Part shown: positions 16,427-23,503 of the stretch, piece by piece | Numbering within the stretch: position 1 is the stretch's first letter | Layout: each line of letters starts with the position of its first letter | From: Microbacterium hydrocarbonoxydans | GTDB taxonomy: Bacteria > Actinomycetota > Actinomycetes > Actinomycetales > Microbacteriaceae | NCBI RefSeq assembly: GCF_900105205.1 | Contig: NZ_FNSQ01000005.1 | Coordinates: forward strand, 3,454,975-3,518,974 | Direction of reading: 5' to 3' | DNA length: 64,000 nt | The notes under the pieces: generated by a model | What the model saw: the letters and a program-made list of their open reading frames with translations, nothing else | Told to the model about the DNA's origin: nothing | Databases searched by the model: none | Translations under genes and position numbers: made by a program

Positions 16427-16972
16427 GTGGAGATGAGGCGGAAGGGCAGAGCGGGCGCGATGTTCCTCTGCGCAATCGTGGCGACGACAACATTCACAGG
16501 ATGCGCTGTCGAATACCATGGCTATCCCAGCGGAATAGATGGTGTGCTCTGGCGACAAGTCGCATCCTTCGAAGATCCTCTATCCCAGCGTCTCTACAGT
16601 CCCCCAGTTGATGGTCCGACGGCTTACCTCGACACCCTTCCTGGCGCACGGTGGGATGGCGACGCCCTCTCAGCGGCTGAGTTCGAGATCGAGCAGGGTG
16701 GCATCGTCCTCTACAACATCTCTTCGACGGATGCCTTCGCTCACGTCTCGGTGTTCATCGCCTCAGGACCACGACCGGCCATCCCGACCGATGATGGCTA
16801 TGCCTACAACGGGCCAAGCGAGGTTTACACCTGCTACGACGTGAGGGCCGATTTTCGCTCGCAGCCAATGCCGTCAGCAGAACGAGACATCCTCACGAAG
16901 TGTCCAACACCCCTCGTGGAACTCTTAGCCGAGGATGCCGCATTTGCTAGTGGTGAGGTGTTCGACGGGTAG
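16427..16972 (+). CDS. Hypothetical lipoprotein between elements C and D
   Basis: The 181-aa product opens with a basic MEMRRKGRAG stretch, a hydrophobic core (AMFLCAIVATTTF) and the lipobox TGC at residues 24-26, predicting a membrane-anchored extracytoplasmic protein. The mature part includes AEFEIEQGGIVLYNISSTDAFAHVSVFI and two later Cys residues (ETYTCYDV-like and LTKCPTP regions) that could form a disulfide. No family is recognised. Like its neighbour it sits alone between two elements (81 bp after C and 38 bp before D), and its lower GC bias suggests transfer. Confidence 0.7.
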   Translation: MEMRRKGRAGAMFLCAIVATTTFTGCAVEYHGYPSGIDGVLWRQVASFEDPLSQRLYSPPVDGPTAYLDTLPGARWDGDALSAAEFEIEQGGIVLYNISSTDAFAHVSVFIASGPRPAIPTDDGYAYNGPSEVYTCYDVRADFRSQPMPSAERDILTKCPTPLVELLAEDAAFASGEVFDG

Positions 16973-17010
16973 GCATCGACTTTTTCCGTCCGCCGGCGAT
17001 CAACGGGAGC

Positions 17011-17108
17011 TGCCGAAAGCGCCTGCCGAAACGCGCTTCCGGCGAACGTTAGTGGCACCCTCGAAAGCGCACGACACCTGACCTCACCGTAAACGATCGT
17101 TTTCGGTG
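17011..17108 (+). repeat. 98-bp AAACGATCGTTT element, copy D
   Basis: Reference copy for the family: TGCCGAAAGC at the left end, TGCCGAAACG repeated at 17024, CGCTTCCGGCG, then GTGGCACC, a variable stretch of about 25 bp, and the final CACCGTAAACGATCGTTTTC, GGTG, a 24-bp palindrome with a single mismatched pair. It lies 38 bp after the lipoprotein gene and 22 bp before a strong bidirectional hairpin. Confidence 0.85.
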
Positions 17109-17129
17109 GGCTAAGGCGAGCAGGTTTGA

Positions 17130-17168
17130 ACAGTCGGGGCGGGCATCTGGCGACCCCGCCCCGACTGT
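17130..17168. terminator. Strong hairpin between the orphan lipoprotein and the rhodanese operon
   Basis: A perfect 14-bp stem, ACAGTCGGGGCGGG pairing with CCCGCCCCGACTGT, encloses an 11-base loop. It lacks a long T-tract but lies between convergent units, so it probably terminates transcription from both sides. Confidence 0.65.
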
Positions 17169-17218
17169 GCATCGCGAGGCAGTGCTCGAGCGATGCGGTG
17201 GCGTGCTGTGCACGCAGG

Positions 17219-17244
17219 TACGTGCTCGTGGGGGCGAGCACGTA
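17219..17244 (-). terminator. Terminator hairpin after the rhodanese lipoprotein gene
   Basis: A perfect 10-bp stem, TACGTGCTCG pairing with CGAGCACGTA around TGGGGG, lies 5 bp beyond the stop (17249) of the minus-strand rhodanese gene, at the 3' end of the CstR-controlled operon. Confidence 0.65.
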
Positions 17245-17248
17245 CGTC

Positions 17249-17614
17249 TCAGGGCTGCACGACGGGGAGGCCTGTCGTGGCGGCGGCGTCTTCCAGGGAG
17301 CCGAGGTTGAGGAGGTCGGTGAAGCCGGCCTGCTTCATCAGGTCGATGGCGACTCCTGCCCGGTTACCTGAACGGCAGTAGACGAGGTAGGTGGCTTCGG
17401 GGTCAAGGTCCGGCAGCGCAGCTTGGAGGTCGCCGCCCGTGACGTCGAGCAGGAGGGCGCCGTCGAGGTGGCCGGTGGCGCGCTCGGCGGGGGTGCGCAC
17501 GTCGATGATGACCGCGTCGGGGCCGAGGTCAGCCTGTGGTGTGGGTGTGCTGGCGCAGGAGGTGAGCGTGAGTGCGGTGATGACGGCGAGGGTGGTGAGG
17601 GTTAGGCGGCCCAT
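17249..17614 (-). CDS. Rhodanese-domain lipoprotein
   Basis: The 121-aa protein has a signal peptide ending in the lipobox LTSC and a single rhodanese domain with IIDVRTPAERATGHLDGALLLDV and the active-site loop YCRSGNRA, where Cys carries the persulfide. Being anchored outside the membrane, it may shuttle sulfane sulfur at the cell surface. It is the last gene of the minus-strand module running from 21101 down to 17249, about 32 bp after DUF4395, and is followed by a terminator. Confidence 0.88.
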   Translation of the reverse strand: MGRLTLTTLAVITALTLTSCASTPTPQADLGPDAVIIDVRTPAERATGHLDGALLLDVTGGDLQAALPDLDPEATYLVYCRSGNRAGVAIDLMKQAGFTDLLNLGSLEDAAATTGLPVVQP

Positions 17615-17646
17615 GTGCGTCCTTTCGTTGTGAGGGAGCGAGAGTG

Positions 17647-18165
17647 TCAGCGGTCGCAGGCGCCGTTGGCGCAGTGGCGGGTGGGCTGCCTACTGAAGCG
17701 TTGGTGCAGGGCACATCCCGCGCACCACCCGAGGGTGGCTTCTAGGAGCAGGACTGTGAAGCAGACTCCGCAGAGCCCGAGAGTCACGGGTAGCGGGACC
17801 ATTCCAGCGCTCATCGTCACGCACGAGATAGCAGCGAGACCGAGGGCGAGCCACCAGGCGAAGACCTTCTGCGGCGCGCCCACCCAGTGCCGACGGCGGC
17901 GGCGTGTCAGAGCACGGCCGAGGGCGAGAGTGAGGGACAGCCGGTCGCTGATGAGTACGCGCGTCGTCATGTCGAGGAGGAAGAACATGCCGAACATCTG
18001 CAGCGGCCTGATGCTGTCGGAGGCGAGCGTGATGGTAAGGGCGGTGATGCCTATGGCGAGGAGGATGCCGGCGGCGATGCGGACGGCGTGCTCGTCGAGG
18101 ACGGGCACCTCGTATCCGTCGACGTGTTCCCCGGTGCGGGGCGCGGTGTCGGTCGCGTGAGGCAT
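17647..18165 (-). CDS. DUF4395-family membrane protein
   Basis: The 172-aa product starts at ATG 18165, 20 bp after the TauE stop. It has about four hydrophobic segments, including AVRIAAGILLAIGITALTITLA, WWLALGLAAISCVTMSAGMVPL and LGLCGVCFTVLLLEATLGWCAGCAL. A Cys-rich C-terminal end (GWCAGCALHQ, HCANGACDR) fits DUF4395 proteins, which often sit in sulfur operons. The Cys pairs could bind metal or sulfane sulfur. Its role beside TauE and the rhodaneses is inferred from context. Confidence 0.8.
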   Translation of the reverse strand: MPHATDTAPRTGEHVDGYEVPVLDEHAVRIAAGILLAIGITALTITLASDSIRPLQMFGMFFLLDMTTRVLISDRLSLTLALGRALTRRRRRHWVGAPQKVFAWWLALGLAAISCVTMSAGMVPLPVTLGLCGVCFTVLLLEATLGWCAGCALHQRFSRQPTRHCANGACDR

Positions 18166-18185
18166 GGGCTTCTTTCTGGTGGTGG

Positions 18186-18956
18186 TCAGGCGGAGAGCGT
18201 CTGAATGATGAGGGTGGCGAGCATGGTCAGCCCCACGGCCAGCACCAGAACCCCGAACCCGGTGCGGATGCCGGCAGCCGGGAGGCGATGCGACAGTGCC
18301 AGACCGATGAAGGATCCGGCGACGGCGAGCGCGGTGAAGGTGAGGACGATGGGCCAGTGGATGGCCACGGTCGTGATCTGGGTGAGGAAGCCGGCGGACG
18401 AGTTCACGGCGATGACTAGTAGCGATGTCCCCACTGCAGCGGCGATGGGCTGGCCGAGGAAGGTGAGGGCGGGGACGATGAGGAACCCGCCGCCTGCTCC
18501 CAGTGCCCCTGTGAGGACTCCCACGCCGAGTCCCGTACCTGTCGTTCGGATTCCACGGACGACCGGCCGCGTCGGAGGGCGCGCCGCGCGTTCTCGTCGC
18601 GGCCGCATCATGGCGATCGCTGTGACGATCATGATCGCCGCGAACAGAACGGTGAGCACGGTTTCTGGTAGCAGCTGACCAACCATCCCGCCACCGATTC
18701 CCCCGATCAAGCCGGTCGCCGCGAAGACGCCGGCGACTTTCCAGCGCACCTCGCGTCGGCGCACACGGAAGGCGGCGGAGACGGCGCTGGTGATAGCGAC
18801 GACGAAGAGAGAGGAGACGATCGTCTCCCTCGTTCCGATGCCCAGGACGAGGGAGAAGATGGGGAAAGTGAGGATGGAGCCCCCGCCGCCGAGGAGCCCG
18901 AGTGCGACACCGACAAGGGCCGCGAGAGTCATCGCGAGGATGATGGAGGTGTCCAC
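18186..18956 (-). CDS. TauE/SafE (TSUP) sulfite or thiosulfate exporter
   Basis: The 256-aa membrane protein has the two-repeat TSUP layout, each repeat with the Gly-rich signature: LVGVALGLLGGGGSILTFPIF near residues 14-34 and GVLTGALGAGGGFLIVPALTFLG near residues 150-172, with about eight membrane helices. TSUP proteins in CstR-type operons export sulfite or thiosulfate formed by persulfide oxidation. It lies between the persulfide dioxygenase-rhodanese fusion and DUF4395, which fits that role; the transported anion is inferred. Confidence 0.87.
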   Translation of the reverse strand: MDTSIILAMTLAALVGVALGLLGGGGSILTFPIFSLVLGIGTRETIVSSLFVVAITSAVSAAFRVRRREVRWKVAGVFAATGLIGGIGGGMVGQLLPETVLTVLFAAIMIVTAIAMMRPRRERAARPPTRPVVRGIRTTGTGLGVGVLTGALGAGGGFLIVPALTFLGQPIAAAVGTSLLVIAVNSSAGFLTQITTVAIHWPIVLTFTALAVAGSFIGLALSHRLPAAGIRTGFGVLVLAVGLTMLATLIIQTLSA

Positions 18957-18973
18957 TCGAGCTCCTCGGCCGC

Positions 18974-20383
18974 TCAGGCGGCCGTCGGCCGAGACGGCGT
19001 CGCGGCGAGCCAGGCGTTGTAGCTGCCTTCGATCTCGATGACGTCGAGGCCGGCCCGGCGCAGGGCGCTGGCGGCGACGCTGTTGCGGACGCCGCTCTGG
19101 CAGTAGGTGAGGATCTTGCCGGCGGGCAGTTCGTCGGTGTGCCAGAGGGCCCGACCACCGGAGAGCTGCGCGGCGCCGGGGATGTGCCCGGCGTTGTACT
19201 CGGTACGGTTTCGCACGTCGAGGAGGAGCGCCGCGTCGACCTGGTCCAGGTCGGTGGGGGCGATCGTCTTGGGCTGCACCGTGGGGAGGCCATCGAGTGT
19301 GGTGATGAACCCGTCGACCTGATCGATGCCGACCCGCAGCAGATGATCCCGGAACCGGGCCGCGGCGTCCCCCGAGTCGATGATGAGGACGAGCGGCCGC
19401 GTCTCGGTGTCGGGGTCGTAGACCCAGGCGCCGTAGCTGGCTGCTTTCGCGACTCCGGGCACGTTCAGCGCGCCCTGAACAGTGCCCTCGTGCACGAGGG
19501 AGTGGTGGCGGGTGTCGACCATGATGACCCGGTCGGCGTCGATGTCGGCGTCAAGATCGAAGACGCTGCGCTCGAGGAGCGGAGGAAGTTCGCCCAGCAC
19601 GGCCGGTCCGACGCGGTTCTGCCGCTTCATTCGTGCGAAGTAGGCGTGTGCGTCGGGCTGATCGTTCAACAGCGTGTCGATGAATCCCTGCTCATCGCCG
19701 GCCTCGAGGTAGGGAGCCCACCAGGCGAAACGCCGCTCGTATCCGACTGTCGAGCTTGGGACGGCGCCGAGCGCCTTGCCGCAGGCGGACCCCGACCCGT
19801 GCGCGGGGAGCACCTGCACGTAGTCGGGCAGGGTGAGGAAGTGGTCGCGGAGGCTCGCGAATAGATCCCGTGCGCCGTCGAAGCGGGTGTCGATGCCGCC
19901 TGCGGCCTCGTCCAGCAGGTCCGGGCGTCCGACGTCCCCGACGAACACGAAGTCACCGGTGAGGACATAGCCCGGCTCGGAGGTCGTGGCGCCGTCGATG
20001 ACGAGGAAGGACAGGTGCTCGGGGGTGTGCCCGGGAGTGTGGACCGCCTCGACCGTGATGTTGCCGACCGTGATGCGGTGACCGTGCATTATCCGGGTGG
20101 CGTCTTGGAACCCGACACCGTACTGCCAGTCCGGGCCGCCCTCGCCGGAGACATACATCGTCGCCCCGGTACGGGCTGCGAGCTCGCGGGTGCCGGAGAG
20201 GTAGTCGGCGTGGATGTGGGTCTCGGTGACCGCGGTGATGGTCATGCTGTTCTTCGCGGCGAGGTCGAGGTAGACCTGGATGTCGCGGCGCGGGTCGACG
20301 ACGATCGCTTCACCGGTGCGCTGGCAGCCGATGATGTAGCTGGCGTGGGCGAGGTCGTCGTCGTAGAGGCGTTCGAGGAGCAT
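18974..20383 (-). CDS. Persulfide dioxygenase-like MBL protein fused to rhodanese domains
   Basis: Starting at ATG 20383 the product is 469 aa. Residues 1-240 form a metallo-beta-lactamase fold with THIHADYLSG (THxHxD motif), HTPGHTPEHLSF and TGDFVFVGDVGRPDL, the iron-binding pattern of ETHE1-type persulfide dioxygenases that oxidise glutathione or bacillithiol persulfide to sulfite. Residues 260-360 hold a rhodanese domain lacking the catalytic Cys (IIDSGDAA), and 370-460 an active one with LTYCQSGVRNS. It sits in the CstR-controlled unit with thioredoxin and TauE, a coherent pathway for removing sulfane sulfur. Confidence 0.88.
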   Translation of the reverse strand: MLLERLYDDDLAHASYIIGCQRTGEAIVVDPRRDIQVYLDLAAKNSMTITAVTETHIHADYLSGTRELAARTGATMYVSGEGGPDWQYGVGFQDATRIMHGHRITVGNITVEAVHTPGHTPEHLSFLVIDGATTSEPGYVLTGDFVFVGDVGRPDLLDEAAGGIDTRFDGARDLFASLRDHFLTLPDYVQVLPAHGSGSACGKALGAVPSSTVGYERRFAWWAPYLEAGDEQGFIDTLLNDQPDAHAYFARMKRQNRVGPAVLGELPPLLERSVFDLDADIDADRVIMVDTRHHSLVHEGTVQGALNVPGVAKAASYGAWVYDPDTETRPLVLIIDSGDAAARFRDHLLRVGIDQVDGFITTLDGLPTVQPKTIAPTDLDQVDAALLLDVRNRTEYNAGHIPGAAQLSGGRALWHTDELPAGKILTYCQSGVRNSVAASALRRAGLDVIEIEGSYNAWLAATPSRPTAA

Positions 20384-20409
20384 AAGGGTCTCCGTCGCTT
20401 TCTTCTGGG

Positions 20410-20529
20410 TCAGTGCGTGCAAGTGCAGCGCTGGGATACGGGGACGCCCGCGAGGGCTTGTTCGATGTGCTGGCCGCAGCCGTCCCAGGTGGGCTTGCCG
20501 CAGGAGGAGCAGGTGATTCGTGCGCACAT
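20410..20529 (-). CDS. Small Cys-rich protein (39 aa), CGKxTWxGCGQH family, copy 2
   Basis: The 39-aa product has Cys2, Cys7, Cys10, Cys18, His21, Cys35 and Cys37, with the core CGKPTWDGCGQH. Its Cys spacing to residue 35 is identical to the 61-aa paralogue at 20916-21101. It lies between thioredoxin (15 bp away) and the persulfide dioxygenase. Zinc-ribbon or redox roles both fit; function is unknown. It is too short for most automated callers but the shared pattern makes it convincing. Confidence 0.8.
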   Translation of the reverse strand: MCARITCSSCGKPTWDGCGQHIEQALAGVPVSQRCTCTH

Positions 20530-20543
20530 GGTGCCAGGTCCTT

Positions 20544-20909
20544 TCAGGGGGTAGCGGTGTTGGCGAGCTGGCGGCGGACGTCGTCCATGTCCAGTTCGCG
20601 GGCCTTCTCGATGAGCAGCTCGAGCTGCGGTTCGGCAAGAGCTCCCGGCTGCCGGTAGACCAGGACGCCGTCGCGGACGACCATCAGGGTCGGAATCGAG
20701 GTGATGCGGTGGGCGGAGGCCAGAGCGGTCTCGGCCTCGGTGTCGACCTTCCCGAAGAGGATGTCGGGGTGCCTGTCGGATGCTGCATCGAATACCGGGG
20801 CGAAGGCCCGGCAGGGTCCACACCACTCAGCCCAGAAGTCGATCAGCGCGATGCCCTCGGCGTGGGTGAGCTGTTCGAAGTTCCCGGTGGTCAGTTCAAC
20901 AGTTGCCAT
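20544..20909 (-). CDS. trxA: Thioredoxin
   Basis: The 121-aa protein is a canonical thioredoxin with the WCGPC active site (FWAEWCGPCRAF near residues 25-36), the cis-Pro segment SIPTLMVVRDG and the usual fold length plus about ten extra C-terminal residues. In this operon it is flanked by two small Cys-rich proteins and followed by persulfide-handling enzymes, so it probably reduces protein or small-thiol persulfides rather than serving as the housekeeping thioredoxin. The start 6 bp after the upstream stop suggests translational coupling. Confidence 0.92.
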   Translation of the reverse strand: MATVELTTGNFEQLTHAEGIALIDFWAEWCGPCRAFAPVFDAASDRHPDILFGKVDTEAETALASAHRITSIPTLMVVRDGVLVYRQPGALAEPQLELLIEKARELDMDDVRRQLANTATP

Positions 20910-20915
20910 CGCCGA

Positions 20916-21101
20916 TCACCGTCCGAACAGGCGGGCGAAGAAGCCACCCCGCTGAGACTGGGCGGCCTGGACTTCGGCACGGGTATGGCTGCCATTGCAC
21001 CAGTCGGATGCGGGCACGGATTTCCGCACGGATGCGACGTGCTGACCGCACCCGGTCCAGGTCGTCTTTCCACAGGTGTGGCACTTCGTTGCTCTGCACA
21101 T
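20916..21101 (-). CDS. Small Cys-rich protein (61 aa), CGKxTWxGCGQH family, copy 1
   Basis: This 61-aa protein has Cys2, Cys7, Cys10, Cys18, His21 and Cys35 at the same positions as the 39-aa copy, with the core CGKTTWTGCGQH, and a basic C-terminal tail ending GGFFARLFGR. It is the first gene of the minus-strand operon, just downstream of the divergent CstR operators. The pattern suggests a metal or persulfide binder; no function is assigned to such proteins that I know of. Confidence 0.82.
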   Translation of the reverse strand: MCRATKCHTCGKTTWTGCGQHVASVRKSVPASDWCNGSHTRAEVQAAQSQRGGFFARLFGR

Positions 21102-21122
21102 ACGCTGATCTCCTTGCTCGGC

Positions 21123-21172
21123 GATACCCCGGGGAGTATCAGTTCATGTGAATACGATACCCCAGGGGGTAT
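21123..21172. promoter_or_regulatory. Two CsoR/CstR-type operators in the divergent promoter
   Basis: GATACCCCGGGGAGTATC (21123-21140) and CGATACCCCAGGGGGTAT (21154-21171) both match the CsoR-family pattern ATACCCCNNGGGGTAT, the second nearly perfectly. They lie between the start of the Cys-rich gene operon (21101, minus) and cstR (21204, plus), so one repressor can control both directions. Confidence 0.85.
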
Positions 21173-21203
21173 AGTGGTTGTCAACTCGACGGAAGGACCA
21201 CCC

Positions 21204-21497
21204 ATGACCGACACCCTCGTCACCGGCGACCCGCTCGTCCACGACCCCGAAGCCAAGCGCAAAGTCGTCAACCGCCTCAAGCGAGCTCAGGGCCAGCTGG
21301 CGGCGGTCATTACGGCCGTCGAGGACGACGCGCACTGCCGCGACGTCGTGCAGCAGCTCTCCGCCGTCTCGAAGGCCCTCGACCGGGCCGGATTCCTCGT
21401 GATCTCGACCGCGCTGCGGGAATGCCTCACCGATCCGGACGCCGACGACGTCACCTCCCCCGCCGAGTTGGAGAAGCTCTTCCTCTCCCTGGCCTGA
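21204..21497 (+). CDS. cstR: CstR-like (CsoR/DUF156 family) persulfide-sensing repressor
   Basis: The 97-aa helical protein is a DUF156 repressor with VVNRLKRAQGQLAAVITAVEDDAHCRDVVQQLSAV and a later ALREC Cys. Copper-type CsoR needs a His four residues before the second Cys (HxxxC); here that position is Ala, as in CstR, whose two Cys residues form a di- or trisulfide link with sulfane sulfur. The sulfur-oxidation operon it faces supports this. It starts behind GGAAGGA and near two consensus operators. Confidence 0.85.
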   Translation: MTDTLVTGDPLVHDPEAKRKVVNRLKRAQGQLAAVITAVEDDAHCRDVVQQLSAVSKALDRAGFLVISTALRECLTDPDADDVTSPAELEKLFLSLA

Positions 21498-21665
21498 ACC
21501 GGTCAGGCCCGCTCCTCGGGGCCCTCGCCTGGTGACCTGGGAGGAGTTCGACGATTCCCGTGTCGAACACCGTTAGTCTTCCCAGGGCGCTGTTCGCATG
21601 GGACCGGCGCTGAACAATGATGTGTTGAAGCATTCACAGTGATGCCAGATGAGGAGCGGTGCTTC

Positions 21666-22553
21666 GTGCTTTTGACGAGTCTTCCCAGCCCCCCACCGTC
21701 GTGGGCACAGTTCACCCTCGGGCCGCTCACAATCCACACCTACGCGCTGTGCATCATCGCCGGGATCATCGCCGCCGTGATCATCACCCAACGACGCCTG
21801 TCGGCACGAGGCGCGGAGGACGGCGTGGTTGTCGACATCGTCATCTGGGCTGTCCCGATCGGCATCATCGGAGCCCGGTTCTATCACGTGTTCACCCACG
21901 TCGGGGACTACTTCTATCCGGGCGCGAACCTCGGGAACATCTTCGCCATCTGGGACGGCGGCAACGCCCTCTACGGGTCCCTCCTGGGCGGCGCTGTCGG
22001 TGCGTACATCGGCTGCCGACGAACCGGTATCCGGCTGTGGTCCTTCGCCGACGCTCTCGCGCCCGCGATGCTCATCGCGCAGTCCATGGGTCGGATCGGC
22101 AACTACTTCAACCACGAACTCTTCGGGCTGCCCACCACGCTGCCGTGGGGGCTCGAGATCCTGCCGACGGACACCATGTTCCCGGACGGCCTCCCGGCCG
22201 GAACGCTGTTCCACCCGCTGTTCCTGTACGAGATCATCTGGAACCTGATCGGCGTGGCGATCATCCTCCTCCTCGAGCGCAGATACCGGTTCCGGTGGGG
22301 ACGAACCTTCGCCCTCTATATGATCTGGTACGGCCTCGGACGCAGCTGGCTCGAGGCCATCAGGATCGACCCCACCAGCGACGCCCTGTTCGGCATCCCC
22401 GCGAACGTCTGGGCATCCGTCGTCGTCGTCGCCCTCGGCATCGCGCTATTCGTCGTCCAGGGGCGACGACACCCCGAACCCGAACCCTCCGTGTACCAAG
22501 AAGGACGCGCGCCAGCGGTGGAACATCAGCCCAGCAGCGCAGACGAGAGCTGA
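21666..22553 (+). CDS. lgt: Prolipoprotein diacylglyceryl transferase (accessory copy)
   Basis: Using GTG 21666 behind GAGGAGCGG, the protein is 295 aa with seven membrane segments. It carries the Lgt signature GRIGNYFNHELFG near residues 141-153, and the GARFYHVFTH and YEIIWN motifs. Lgt transfers diacylglycerol to the lipobox Cys in the membrane, the first step of lipoprotein maturation. It follows cstR by 168 bp. Together with lspA (42778) and lnt (44609) it completes the pathway within this window; actinomycetes normally have a chromosomal lgt elsewhere, so this is probably an island copy. An upstream ATG at 21639 is possible. Confidence 0.9.
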   Translation: MLLTSLPSPPPSWAQFTLGPLTIHTYALCIIAGIIAAVIITQRRLSARGAEDGVVVDIVIWAVPIGIIGARFYHVFTHVGDYFYPGANLGNIFAIWDGGNALYGSLLGGAVGAYIGCRRTGIRLWSFADALAPAMLIAQSMGRIGNYFNHELFGLPTTLPWGLEILPTDTMFPDGLPAGTLFHPLFLYEIIWNLIGVAIILLLERRYRFRWGRTFALYMIWYGLGRSWLEAIRIDPTSDALFGIPANVWASVVVVALGIALFVVQGRRHPEPEPSVYQEGRAPAVEHQPSSADES

Positions 22554-22625
22554 ACGCCACCCACACCTCCAGCTGTCAGCTAGTTCTGTCTAAGCGATCA
22601 CGGACACAACGCCTCTTGACGTGGT

Positions 22626-22723
22626 GCGCCGAAAATCCCTGCCGAGAGGGGTTTCCGAAGATCGTTTGTGGCGCCTCATAAGGAGCCACCGGGCCAGTGA
22701 CGCCAAAACGATCGTTTCTGGTG
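22626..22723 (+). repeat. 97-98-bp AAACGATCGTTT element, copy E
   Basis: Begins CGCCGAAAATCCCTGCCGAG and ends CGCCAAAACGATCGTTTCTG, GTG. The change of the inner pair from CCG/CGG (copies B and D) to CCA/TGG keeps the pairing, a compensatory difference. It lies 72 bp after lgt and about 100 bp before the response regulator, dividing the sulfur module from the flavin module. Confidence 0.8.
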
Positions 22724-22822
22724 TGACGGACGACGGCATGCGGAAGATCATCCGGGTTACCCGACCCGGTTTGCGCCGGGCGTACGCTGATGGTCTCGAT
22801 CGCGGAAGACGGGACGACGACC

Positions 22823-23503
22823 ATGGGCGACTCGGCACAGGGGCCACGCGGTTCGCTGCTCTATGTTGAAGATGATGCGGAGATCGCTGCGCTGACCGTC
22901 GAAGTGCTGGAAGAGGTGTACGACGTCGAGCATGCCGCGGACGGCGAGACCGCGCTCCGGCTCGCGCTGAGCAGGCGATACGACGCCATGGTGGTCGATC
23001 GACGCCTCCCCGGCATGGACGGCGTCGATTTCATCTGTGCCGTGCGTACCGCGCACATCACGACGCCGGTCCTGATGCTGACCGCGCTCGGCACCGTGGA
23101 CGATCGTGTCACCGGTCTCGACGGCGGAGCGAACGACTACCTGGTGAAGCCGTTCGATTACGACGAGCTGCTGGCGCGCCTTCGGGCGCTGCGACGCGCG
23201 TTCAGGGCTGATGGGGTACGTCGACGCCTCGGCGAGTGGGTGTTCACGCCGGACGCCCAGGCCGCGTACGATCCATCTGGAATCCGAGTGGCGCTGACGG
23301 CGACGGAGAGCGCGCTCCTGGAGCTGTTGAGCACCAGCCCCGAGCACGTGTTCAGTCGGGACGAGATCCTCCGCGCCGTGTTCCATGAAGGAGATACGAC
23401 GAGTTCGGTGGACACGTACGTGCACTATGTGCGGCGCAAGACGTCCCCCGACATGATCGAGACCGTCCGCGCACGCGGCTACCGCGCGGGAACACCGTCA
23501 TGA
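22823..23503 (+). CDS. OmpR-family response regulator
   Basis: From ATG 22823 (ATG 22790 would add 11 residues) the product is 226 aa. The receiver domain has the acidic pair in YVEDDAE, the phospho-accepting Asp in VVDRRLPGMDG, and the conserved Lys in DYLVKPFDYDELLARL. The C-terminal winged helix has TATESALLELLSTSPEHVFSRDEIL and TYVHYVRRK. It overlaps the histidine kinase by 4 bp, making a two-component pair, and probably controls the neighbouring flavin-linked genes. Confidence 0.88.
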   Translation: MGDSAQGPRGSLLYVEDDAEIAALTVEVLEEVYDVEHAADGETALRLALSRRYDAMVVDRRLPGMDGVDFICAVRTAHITTPVLMLTALGTVDDRVTGLDGGANDYLVKPFDYDELLARLRALRRAFRADGVRRRLGEWVFTPDAQAAYDPSGIRVALTATESALLELLSTSPEHVFSRDEILRAVFHEGDTTSSVDTYVHYVRRKTSPDMIETVRARGYRAGTPS

